From Alphaproteobacteria bacterium (GTDB lineage Bacteria > Pseudomonadota > Alphaproteobacteria > Kiloniellales > DSM-21159): a stretch of DNA of 64,000 bases. The stretch is from assembly GCA_030433005.1 (NCBI GenBank), contig JAUILQ010000017.1:1-64000 (forward strand), read 5' to 3'. The translations under genes were made by a program, and so were the position numbers. The notes under the pieces were generated by a model. It saw only the letters and a program-made list of their open reading frames with translations, made no database searches and had not been told where the DNA came from. Positions 51,712 to 61,424 of this stretch are shown here, in pieces (the stretch's first letter is position 1; the number at the start of each line of letters is the position of its first letter).

Positions 51712-52626
51712 ATGACCAACGCCCTCAGACACAATGCCTTCGCCGGCAGGCTGGCGATGCCGCTGGCGGCGGCGGTCGGGGCTTTCGCGATCGTCGCCGC
51801 AGCGCACGACGCCGAGGCGTCGGCCGTCGCCTACTCGAACCTGCACATCAGCAACCTGAGAATCGTCAACTCCTTCTTCGACACGAGAGATGCCTCGGAC
51901 TTCTCGAATCTGCAGGTCGGCAACTCTACCAACGCCGAGGCCAACCTCGGCGGCTCGGGCGTCAGCGACGACAGCCTGACCAGCGGCAGCAGCGACGTGC
52001 CGCTGCAGTGCCTGGGCGCCGCCTGCGGCGGGATCGCCGAGAACGACTTCTCGCAGCAGTCGAGCGGTGTCTTCTCGCGCGGCGACGCGCTGCTGCAGGG
52101 CTCGCTGATCACCGGGCTCGAGGATCCGGCGCCGGCCGAGGCCGAGTCCGTCGGCGAGCTGCGCCTCGACGGCGACAGCGCCTCGAACGGCTCGACCGTC
52201 GGCACCACGACGAGCTTCGAGTTCGCGCTGGAAGAGGCCGACACCCTGATCTTCGTGTTCGAGGCGACGCCCTACCTCAACGTCGCGGTCGAGGACGGCA
52301 CGGGCCAGGCCCAGGCCAGCACGGCCTTCAGCATCACCATCACCGACCAGGACGGCGCCCAGGCCTTCGCCTTCGCCCCGGACCGGCTGAACACCAGCCG
52401 CGGCCAGCTGAACGAGGGCGAGAAGATCTACGATCCGGGCACCGTCTCCTACACCGGGGTAGCCTACGGGCTGAACAGCGACGAGCAGTACACGCTGACC
52501 ATCAACCACCAGAGCGAGACCAGCGGCACCTTCACCGCCGTTCCCGAGCCGGGCACCTTGATGATGCTCGGTGCCGGCCTGCTCGGTCTGGGCGCGGTCG
52601 GGCGCCGCCGCCGGAGCCGGGCGTGA
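51712..52626 (+). CDS. PEP-CTERM exosortase-sorted surface protein (paralogue 3)
   Basis: 304 residues, same length as paralogue 2 and mostly the same sequence. Signal peptide (LAMPLAAAVGAFAIVAAAHD, cleavage near AEASA), the VPLQCLGAACGGIAENDFSQ block, and the sorting signal VPEPGTLMMLGAGLLGLGAV followed by GRRRRSRA. Differences concentrate at residues ~45-75 (INSFFDTRDASDF-type segment) and ~245-265 (the AYGLNSDEQY region). GGAG is six or so bases before the ATG. No T-run terminator follows, only a short CCTCG...CGAGG hairpin near 52646, so transcription may continue into the FAD oxidase 103 bp downstream. Confidence 0.93.
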   Translation: MTNALRHNAFAGRLAMPLAAAVGAFAIVAAAHDAEASAVAYSNLHISNLRIVNSFFDTRDASDFSNLQVGNSTNAEANLGGSGVSDDSLTSGSSDVPLQCLGAACGGIAENDFSQQSSGVFSRGDALLQGSLITGLEDPAPAEAESVGELRLDGDSASNGSTVGTTTSFEFALEEADTLIFVFEATPYLNVAVEDGTGQAQASTAFSITITDQDGAQAFAFAPDRLNTSRGQLNEGEKIYDPGTVSYTGVAYGLNSDEQYTLTINHQSETSGTFTAVPEPGTLMMLGAGLLGLGAVGRRRRSRA

Positions 52627-52729
52627 CCGACGCCTGACCCGGCAGCCTCGCCCCGAGCGAGGCAGCGTTCGGGCCCGCTGCCGTCTCGGCTCCGCTTGCC
52701 CTGCCCTTCGAGCGAGACCCGACCGGAAC

Positions 52730-54415
52730 ATGCCCCCCGACCCGACGCCTGACGACGCCCCTTCCGCGGCAGGCGGCCTGGCCGCGGCACTCCGCGACTG
52801 GAGCGCGGCGCTCGGGGCCGAGCGCGTCCGCACCGACGACGCCCTGCTCGACCGCTACGCCGCCACCACGCTGCCCAGCGCTCCCCGCCCGCTCGCCGTG
52901 CTGTTCCCGCGCGACCGCGACCAGGTCGTCGCCTGCGTGCGCGGCGCCCGTGCGACCGGCGTGCCGCTCTATCCGATCAGCCGGGGGCGCAACTGGGGCT
53001 ACGGCGACGCCTGCCCGCCGCGTCCGGGCCAGGTCGTGCTCGACCTCTCGGGCATGAACCGGGTGCTGGACGTCGACGAGACCCTCGCCTCCGCCGAGAT
53101 CGAGCCCGGAGTCACCCAGGGCCAGCTCGCCGACCTGCTCGAGGCGCGCGGCGGCGCGCTCTGGCTCGACAGCACCGGTGCCGGCCCGGACACCAGCATC
53201 GTCGGCAACATCCTCGATCGCGGCTTCGGCCACACCCCCTACGGCAACCGGCCGCTCGCGGTCTGCGGGCTGGAGGTGGTGACCGGGCGGGGCGAGATCC
53301 TGCGCACCGGCTTCGGCCACTATGCCGACGCCCAGGCACACGCCACCTTCCCCTACGGCCTGGGGCCGAGCCTCGACGGCCTGTTCATGCAGTCGAACTT
53401 CGGCGTGGTCACGCGGCTGCGGCTCTGGCTGATGCCACGGCCGCAGGCCTACGGCCTGTTCGTCTGCTCGCTGCCCGGCGACGGCGACCTCGAGCCGGCC
53501 GTGGAGACGCTGCGCGGGCTCAAGCTCGACGGCACGCTGCGCAGCGTCGTCCATCTCGGCAACGACCTGCGCCTGCTGTCCAGCCTGCAGACCGCGCGCT
53601 CCCTCGGCCTCGGCAGCGGCGCGCTCGACGCGAGCCGCCGCGCCGCCCTGCGCGGCAAGGCCGGGATCGGCGCCTGGACCTTCGCCGGCGGGCTCTACGG
53701 CGAGGGCGACCAGGTGCGCACCGCCGGTCGCCGGTTGCGCCGCCTGGCGCGCGCACGCGGCTGGCGCTTCGAGCTGGTCACCGGACGCACGCTGGCCGCC
53801 GCCGATCGCCTGGCGCCGCTGGCCCGCCGCCTCGGCCTCGCCCGGCAGGCCCTGGCCAGGCTGAGCGCGGCGCGCGGGCTCTACGACCTCAACCGCGGGC
53901 GCCCCAGCCGCGGTTTCCTGGCCGGCGCCTACTGGAGACACCGGGCGGGCCTGCCGGAGCGCTTCCCGGAGCACGCCGAGCCGGCGCTCGACGACTGCGG
54001 CCTGCTCTGGCTGTCGCCGGTGCTGCCCGCGACGGGCCCTGCCGCCCGACAACTGCTCGAACTCGTCGAGCCGCTGTTCGCGGCGCACGGCTTCGACTTC
54101 CTGGTGACCTTCAGCACCGTCAACGAGCGAAGCCTGGCCGCCGTCATGACCATCGCCTTCGACCGCACCGACCCGGCCGAGGCGCGGCGTGCGGAGGCCT
54201 GCTACGAGGCCTGCTTCGAGGCGGTGATGGCGGCCGGCTTCGTGCCCTACCGCGTCGGGATCCAGTCGATGCCGCGCCTGGCCGAGGGGTCGCAGGGCTT
54301 CTGGCCGACGGTCGCGCGGCTGCGCGAGGCGCTGGATCCCGACGGCATCATCGCGCCGGGGCGCTACGAGCCGGATCCGGGGCCGGATCCGGGGCGAGAG
54401 AACCGTCCGCGGTGA
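52730..54415 (+). CDS. FAD-binding oxidase of the VAO/4-cresol dehydrogenase type
   Basis: 561 residues. FAD-binding PCMH domain at ~50-230, with YPISRGRNWGYGDACPPRPG resembling the covalent-flavin oxidases that act on phenols (4-cresol dehydrogenase, vanillyl-alcohol oxidase) and SIVGNILDRGFGHTPYGNRP later. The C-terminal half (~260-550) is the substrate-binding cap domain, with the family-type end ALDPDGIIAPGRYEP. No signal peptide is visible. Its substrate is unknown; placement beside PEP-CTERM genes is unexplained. The 3' end overlaps the convergent acyltransferase gene by 68 bp. Confidence 0.85.
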   Translation: MPPDPTPDDAPSAAGGLAAALRDWSAALGAERVRTDDALLDRYAATTLPSAPRPLAVLFPRDRDQVVACVRGARATGVPLYPISRGRNWGYGDACPPRPGQVVLDLSGMNRVLDVDETLASAEIEPGVTQGQLADLLEARGGALWLDSTGAGPDTSIVGNILDRGFGHTPYGNRPLAVCGLEVVTGRGEILRTGFGHYADAQAHATFPYGLGPSLDGLFMQSNFGVVTRLRLWLMPRPQAYGLFVCSLPGDGDLEPAVETLRGLKLDGTLRSVVHLGNDLRLLSSLQTARSLGLGSGALDASRRAALRGKAGIGAWTFAGGLYGEGDQVRTAGRRLRRLARARGWRFELVTGRTLAAADRLAPLARRLGLARQALARLSAARGLYDLNRGRPSRGFLAGAYWRHRAGLPERFPEHAEPALDDCGLLWLSPVLPATGPAARQLLELVEPLFAAHGFDFLVTFSTVNERSLAAVMTIAFDRTDPAEARRAEACYEACFEAVMAAGFVPYRVGIQSMPRLAEGSQGFWPTVARLREALDPDGIIAPGRYEPDPGPDPGRENRPR

Positions 54416-55172
54416 CCACGGCCCAGAGCTCGGGCCGCCGACGCCGCATGCCTTCGAACAGGCCGGCGAGGTCGCGAAAGCAGGGCTGCCGCCGGCCGTG
54501 GTACTCGACCGGCGGGCCGAGGCGGGTGAAGTCCAGCCCGAAACGCCCAAGCAAGCGCAACAGGCCGGCTTCGACGACCAGCGTCCAGTGCGTGAGGCCG
54601 CGATGGAGGCTCTCCACCAGGAGGCCGCGGATCAGGCCCAGCAGCGCCAGGGAATCGAGATGGGCCGCGAGCCCCGGGTCCGCCTCGGGCTCGCCGCCGC
54701 GTGCGGCCTGGATGCGACGCCGCGCCTCGAGCGACAGACAGAAGCGGGAAACCTCCGCGCTGTGCTCCGGCGGCACGACGCGCGCATCGAAGAGCCGCGG
54801 GTCCCTGCAGACCTGCTGGATCGGCCAGGAAGCGCGCGGCGCCGCGGCATCGGAGAGGATCAGGCGGGCCGTTCCGACCGGGATGCCGGTCGAGCGGTGG
54901 CGCAGCAGACAATGCACGGAGCGCTCGTCGAATCGGTCCCGCTCGAGGCCGCCGGGACTGCCGGCCGGATCCTCGAAGCCGCGCTCCAGGCAGTAGACCT
55001 GATAGCGCAAGGCGTGCGCCTCGACGGCCGCGCGCGAACCTCCCGCCGGAGAGACCTCGTAGGCACGGTCATAGAGGCGGCACAGGTCCGCGCCCTCCTC
55101 GTCCAGCGGGAGGCCTTCTCCGGCCCGCCGGTCAGCCGTCCGGTAAGCGCCCGCATCGATCTCCTGCAGCAT
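54348..55172 (-). CDS. PEP-CTERM/exosortase system-associated acyltransferase
   Basis: 274 residues, GNAT-like fold related to acyl-homoserine-lactone synthases. Readable features are ALRYQVYCLERGFEDPAG (~54-71), FDERSVHCLLRHRSTGIPVG and TARLIL, then SAEVSRFCLSLEARRR and LLVESLHRGLTHWTLVVEAG. Members of this family are found beside exosortase systems; the product is probably an N-acyl amino acid or similar. ATG at 55172 has GAGGAGG seven bases upstream; an earlier in-frame start at 55232 adds non-conserved residues. It overlaps the end of the FAD oxidase on the other strand. Confidence 0.88.
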   Translation of the reverse strand: MLQEIDAGAYRTADRRAGEGLPLDEEGADLCRLYDRAYEVSPAGGSRAAVEAHALRYQVYCLERGFEDPAGSPGGLERDRFDERSVHCLLRHRSTGIPVGTARLILSDAAAPRASWPIQQVCRDPRLFDARVVPPEHSAEVSRFCLSLEARRRIQAARGGEPEADPGLAAHLDSLALLGLIRGLLVESLHRGLTHWTLVVEAGLLRLLGRFGLDFTRLGPPVEYHGRRQPCFRDLAGLFEGMRRRRPELWAVVTADGSLAPDPAPDPARSAPAR

Positions 55173-55362
55173 TCTCGCCTCCTCGCGCGTGCCCGCACGC
55201 CCCTGCGTGAAGGGGGCGGCAGCACCGCGCAACGCGCGGCGGCTCGGCGAGGAGGTCAGACTGTCCGGACGCTCCCCCTCTGGCGACGCCGTCCCCCGAC
55301 TGTCCGTCCAGCGTCGCCACCGTCGATGCGAAATGGGGCGCGAGGGTGTCGGGAGGCCGCAG

Positions 55363-55416
55363 ATCTTGCAGCAGAGGCGGAACTTGCGGCAGGGGCGGAT
55401 CTTGCAGCAGAGGCTG
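55363..55416. repeat. Three 18-bp tandem repeats between VanZ-like gene and acyltransferase
   Basis: Units at 55363, 55381 and 55399 read ATCTTGCAGCAGAGGCGG, AACTTGCGGCAGGGGCGG and ATCTTGCAGCAGAGGCTG. They lie 12-66 bp after the VanZ-like stop. The rest of the 256-bp spacer shows nothing clear. Confidence 0.8.
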
Positions 55417-55428
55417 GAGCCGACGCTG

Positions 55429-55809
55429 CTAGGCGCGCAGCTGGCGCACCGCGGCCAGGCCCAGATGGGCGAGCAGGAAGCCGACGACGAGGCCGCCGAG
55501 GCCGGCGGCGCCGTCGAGCAGGCTGGGCGTGCGGTTGGGCACCCAGAACTGGGCGACCTCGGCCAAGGCGATCAGGCCGCCGATGCCCAGGGCCATCCAG
55601 AGTGCCCCCCGCGACCGCCAGGCGGCCAGGTGGCAGAGGATGCCGAAGCCGACGGAGACCACGAAGTGCGTCACGACGGCGCCCGGCCCCCATTTGGGGC
55701 CCGGAGCCGAAGCGGCCATCACGCCGTAGACGAAGAGGATCAGGGCCAGGACCATGCCGATCCGTCCGAACAGCACGCGACGCGCCCTCCGTCGCTCACG
55801 GTCGGTCAT
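55429..55809 (-). CDS. VanZ-like membrane protein
   Basis: 126 residues, four membrane helices. VanZ family pattern: FFGR-type basic N-terminus, HFVVSVGFGILCHLAAW, LIALAEVAQFWVPNRTPSLL (~80-99) and DGAAGLGGLVVGFLLAHLGL. The conserved Glu of ALAEVAQF and the Asp after the RTPSLL segment are present. Small VanZ-like proteins are common in exopolysaccharide/exosortase loci, role unknown. The frame stays open for about 95 codons after its TAG, crossing the tandem repeats; I treat the TAG as real. Confidence 0.85.
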   Translation of the reverse strand: MTDRERRRARRVLFGRIGMVLALILFVYGVMAASAPGPKWGPGAVVTHFVVSVGFGILCHLAAWRSRGALWMALGIGGLIALAEVAQFWVPNRTPSLLDGAAGLGGLVVGFLLAHLGLAAVRQLRA

Positions 55810-55914
55810 GCGGGCTCCTGTCTCCTCTCAGCGACAACCGAGCGCCGCGGGGCGGCGCGCTGCGCCCCGATCGCTGGGCGACTGCCGGTCCCGTGCGAAC
55901 GCGTCTCCCGCCGA

Positions 55915-55959
55915 TGAGTTTCCGGCCCGTGAGTCTCCGGCCCGTGAGCCTCCGGCCAC
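55915..55959. repeat. Three 15-bp tandem repeats upstream of the epimerase
   Basis: Units TGAGTTTCCGGCCCG, TGAGTCTCCGGCCCG and TGAGCCTCCGGCCAC in the 272-bp spacer between the VanZ-like gene and the epimerase. In frame they would encode a repeated RPVSL if translation began at ATG 55914, which I do not favour. Confidence 0.7.
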
Positions 55960-56081
55960 GAGGACGCGTCGACGGAAGGTGGCGCGGCCGGCGGACGCCG
56001 GTGCGGAACCTGCGCCGGTCCAGCGACATTGGCATTCGCGGGCTCGCCTTGCCCGCGCGACCACTGTCGAAGGAGCGGACC

Positions 56082-57032
56082 TTGTACCTCGTCACCGGCG
56101 GCTGCGGCTTCATCGGCTCCCACCTCGTCGAGGCGCTGCTGGCGCGCAGCCGGCAGGTGCGCGTGCTCGACGATCTCTCGACCGGCCGGCGCGAGAACCT
56201 GCCGCAGGGCGCCGAACTGCTGGTCGGCGACGTCACCGACCCGGCGATCCTGGCGGAGGCCTGCGCCGGCATCGTCGGCTGCTTTCACCTGGCGGCGGTC
56301 GCCTCCGTGCAGCGCTGCAACGAGCAGTGGCGGCAGTCCCACGAGACGAACCTCAGCGCCTTCGTCGAGCTGCTCGACCGCGCCCGCCCCGAGCGCGACG
56401 GCTTCCCGGTGGTCTTCGCCTCCTCGGCGGCGGTCTACGGCAATCCGCGCGAGCTGCCGCTGCCGGAAGCGGCGGCGACCATTCCGGTCTCCGCCTACGG
56501 GGCCGACAAGCTGGGCTGCGAGCTGCACGCCCGCGCCGGCGCCGAGGTCCACGGCACGCGCGCCGTCGGCCTGCGCTTCTTCAATGTCTACGGCCCGCGC
56601 CAGGACCCCTCCTCGCCCTATTCGGGCGTCATCTCGATCTTCACCGACCGGGTTCGCGCCGGCAGCGGCCTGACGATCTACGGGGACGGCGGGCAGAGCC
56701 GCGACTTCGTCTACGTAAAGGACGTCGCCGCGGCGCTCCAGGCTGCGATGGCCTACGCCGAGGCCGGCACAGGCCCGCTGTTCGAGGCGCTCAACGTCTG
56801 CACGGGCGAGGCCACCACGCTGTCCCAGCTGGCCCGCACCCTGATGGCCGTCTCCGGCCGCGAGGTACCGGTCGAGCACGGCCCGCAGCGCCCGGGCGAC
56901 ATCCGCGATTCGGTCGGCGACAGCGCCCTGATGCGCCGGCGCCTCGGCCTCGGCCGCTCGACTCCCCTCGAGGAGGGTCTGCGGGCCCTGCTCGACAGCC
57001 TCGCCGAGCCCGCCCCGGCCGCATCGCGCTAG
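56082..57032 (+). CDS. NAD-dependent sugar-nucleotide epimerase/dehydratase
   Basis: 316 residues, extended SDR family (GalE/RmlB/WbpP type). NAD motif VTGGCGFIGSHLVEALL (~4-20). Catalytic Ser in VFASSAAVYGNPRELPLPEA and YxxxK in SAYGADKLGCE. FFNVYGPRQDPSSPYSGVIS and YGDGGQSRDFVYVKDVAAAL are typical of UDP-glucose or UDP-GlcNAc 4-epimerases. The TTG start has AAGGAG six bases upstream and begins the fold exactly; an in-frame ATG at 55914 would add a repeat-containing basic extension. It probably supplies sugar nucleotides for the exopolysaccharide. Confidence 0.9.
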   Translation: MYLVTGGCGFIGSHLVEALLARSRQVRVLDDLSTGRRENLPQGAELLVGDVTDPAILAEACAGIVGCFHLAAVASVQRCNEQWRQSHETNLSAFVELLDRARPERDGFPVVFASSAAVYGNPRELPLPEAAATIPVSAYGADKLGCELHARAGAEVHGTRAVGLRFFNVYGPRQDPSSPYSGVISIFTDRVRAGSGLTIYGDGGQSRDFVYVKDVAAALQAAMAYAEAGTGPLFEALNVCTGEATTLSQLARTLMAVSGREVPVEHGPQRPGDIRDSVGDSALMRRRLGLGRSTPLEEGLRALLDSLAEPAPAASR

Positions 57033-57088
57033 CCGGGCGTCACGCCCGCCGGTCCGCCCGGCGGGCGCGACGTCCACGCTGGACGGCC

Positions 57089-59922
57089 CTACTCGGCGCC
57101 GCCGTCGCTCCGGCGGAGCTCCGCGAGCAGCGCCTGGGCATCCTCGGCCGCGCCCGCGCCCGGCCGGCTCTCCGTGATCCGCTCGAGGATCCTGACGGCA
57201 TCCTCGGAGGAGCCGTTCTCGGCCAGCACGTAGGCCAGGTGATAGGCGATGGCGGGATCGCGCGGCGCGGACCGTGCGGCGCGGCGCAGCAGCGTCTCCG
57301 CCTCGGCCGTCTCGCCCTTGCGGGCCAGGATCCAGCCGAGGGTGTCCTGCACGTCCGAGGAGTCGGGCGCGACCTCCAGGGCCCGGCGGGCCAGGGCTTC
57401 GGCCCCCTCCTTGTCGAGCGTGAAGCGCAGCCAGGCGAGGTTGTTGAGCAGGAAGTTGTTGCGCGGCGCCCCGGGCAGGGCCGCGGTCAGCACCGCCTCG
57501 GCCTCCTCGTAGGCGCGCTCCGCGATCAGCAGGTTGGCCAGCCGCATCGCCGGCCCGGTCGCTTCGGGATGCTGTTCGACCCAGCGGCTCAGCTGCTCGC
57601 GGGCCTCGTCCGCCGCGCCGGCCTCGCGCCGCGCCTCGAAGCGCTGCTCGACCGTCGCCGCCGACGGCTCCTCGACGGCCGCCAGGATCTCGGCTGCCCT
57701 GCCCGGCTCGCCGCCGGCCATCGCGGCGTGAGCGCGAAGCCGGGCCTGCAGCTCGGCGTCCCGCTCGCCGACCCGTGCCAGCAGCTGCTCCAGCTCGGCC
57801 TGCTTGTCGTTGCGCAGGTAGAGGTCGACGAGCAGGCGATGAGCCTCGTAGGCCGTGGGCCGCGCCTCGACCAGCTGGACGGCCGCCTGCTCGGCAGCCA
57901 CCAGGTCCTCGGCACTCACCTGGGCCTGGATCAGCAGCTCCAGCGGCAGGGTCTCCGACTGCGGCGTCAGAATGCGCGCCCGCTCGAAACGCTCGGCCGC
58001 CTGCGCGAAACGGTCGAGCCGCATCAGCGCCTGGCCGGCCAGCAGCTGGGCGCGCGGGTCCTGCGGCAGGCGCTGGCCGAGCCGCTCCGCCTTGTCGGCC
58101 GCAGCGTCCTCGTTGTCGCCGCTCAGGGCCAGGTTGACCGCCCCGACCAGCAGCTCCCGATTGTCCGGATGCTCTTCGAGCGCCTGCTCCACCAGGTCCC
58201 GTGCCTCGCCGCCACGGTCCTGATCGCGCAGGAAGGAGGCATAGTGGAGCACGCCCCAGGGATCGTTCGGGTTGCGCTCGAGGTAGGCGCTGCGCCGCTC
58301 TTCGATGGCCTCGGAATCGCCGGTGCGCGAGTCGAGCCGGTCGAGGTTCTGGTAGGCGGCTCGGAAGTCCTCGTCGATGGCAAGCGCCTTCTCGAGGGCG
58401 CCGCGCGCCTCCTCGTTCTTGCCCTGTGCCAGCAGCACGCCGGCCAGGGTGTTGTGGGCGACGGGGTTGTCGGGATGCTCCCCGACCAGGGCGCGCGCCC
58501 GCTCTTCCGCCGAGTCCAGCTCGCCGAGCTGAAGGTCGTTGAGGATGACGGCGACGGCGCCGGCCAGCGCCTCGCCCTCGACCTCGGACTCTCCGGAGCC
58601 GACGTTCAGCGCCTCGGCCAGCGAGCGGGCCTGCGCAGCCTGCTCGCCCTGGGCGACCTCCGACAGTCTGCCGAGGGTCTCCGTGGCGGCGGTGAAGTCG
58701 CCCGCGCGCATCTGCGCGGTCGCGAGCAGCCGCAGCGTCGCCGCCTGCCCCGGCGCCTGCGCAGCGGCCGACTCGAGGACCTCGGCGGCCCGCACGGGGC
58801 TGTCCGATCGCAGCAGGATCGCGCCGTGAAGGCGCTGCGCCGCCAGGTTGCGGGGATCCGCGCTGAGGTAACGCTCGATCTGGGTGCGCGCCTGCGCGTA
58901 GCGGCCGACGTTGTACTTGACCAACGCCGTCAGGAACTGCGCAGGACGATAGTCGCGCAAACGGTCGCGCAGCTGGTCGAGAATCTCCTCGGCGCCCTCG
59001 AAGTCCTGCTCCGCGACAAGTTGTGCCGCCTTCAGGTAGCGCGTCTCGATCGCCTCCGGCTGGATCTCCAGCAGGGCGTCGATGGTCTTCTCGGCGGCCT
59101 CGAGGCGGGCGCGGCGCAGGTCGATCTCGGCCAGCACGAGGCCCGGCGCGACGTTGCCCGGCGCCAGGCGATCGGCGCGCTCGGCGTAGCCTGCGGCGCT
59201 CTCGAGGTCCTGCCGGGTCAGGGCGACGCGCGCCCGGACCAGCCAGGCGGCAGCCGACTCCTGATTCGTCTCGGTCGCTTCGCGAGCGAAACGCTCGGCC
59301 TCCTCCAGGTCGTCCATCGCCAGCGCGGCGCGCGCGGCCAGCACCGAGACCTGGACGTCTGTCAGGCTGCGAGCACGCATCTCCTCGACCAGCGCCATGG
59401 CGTCCTGCGCCCGGCCCATGGCGAGATAGGTCTCGGCCCGGAGCAGCCGCACGTTGCGCGCCAGCTCGGCGTCTGAGGGGTTCTCCGGCAGGCTTGCCAG
59501 GGCGCCCTCGTGGTCGCCCTGCGCGAAGCGCGCGCGCGCCAGCAGCAGGCTGATCTGCTGATCGCCCGGCTCCAGCTCGAGGAAGCGCGCGAACTCCTTC
59601 TCGGCGGCGTCGTATTCGCCGGCGCCGAGGTAGAGCTGGCCGAGCAGTCCGCGCGCCACCGCGTTATCCGGGTCGGCCTGCAGCGCGTTGCGCAGCTGAA
59701 TGAAGGCGCCGTTGGCATCGCCGGCCTCGAGCCGGCTGCGGGCGTCGTCGACGTACTCTTCCGATTCCGGGCTGGCCGCGCGGGCTGGCTCGGGGGCGGC
59801 GCCGACGGCGAGCAGGCTGCCGGCGACGAGGCCGACGGCGAGATGCCGGCCGAGGCGCCGCGCCCGGCGGGCGGCCTCCGTGGCCGGGAATCGCGGGTCG
59901 CGGGGCGGTCCGATCGGACGGG

Positions 59923-59926
<4 letters not shown>
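57089..59926 (-). CDS. prsT: PEP-CTERM system TPR protein PrsT
   Basis: 945 residues. Signal peptide (GRHLAVGLVAGSLLAVGAAP, cleavage near ARAAS) followed by about twenty tetratricopeptide repeats to the C-terminus, for example AFIQLRNALQADPDNAVARG and ALRADNAL-type helices, and NAVARGLLGQLYLGAGEYDA. Length and the repeat organisation match PrsT, a periplasmic TPR protein encoded with prsK and prsR in XrtA-type exosortase loci and thought to work in EPS export. The ATG overlaps the prsR stop (ATGA), so prsK-prsR-prsT form one unit. Confidence 0.93.
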
Positions 59927-61371
<1,445 letters not shown>

Positions 61372-61424
61372 AGGAGAAAAGGCACCTCTCGTGCGCTGCT
61401 TGCCTCGTGCGCTGCTTGTCCGGC

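Noticed and set aside
55914-57032. Epimerase start at ATG 55914
   Set aside because: It would add a repeat-containing basic extension before the NAD-binding fold. TTG 56082 has AAGGAG at ideal spacing and begins exactly at the fold.
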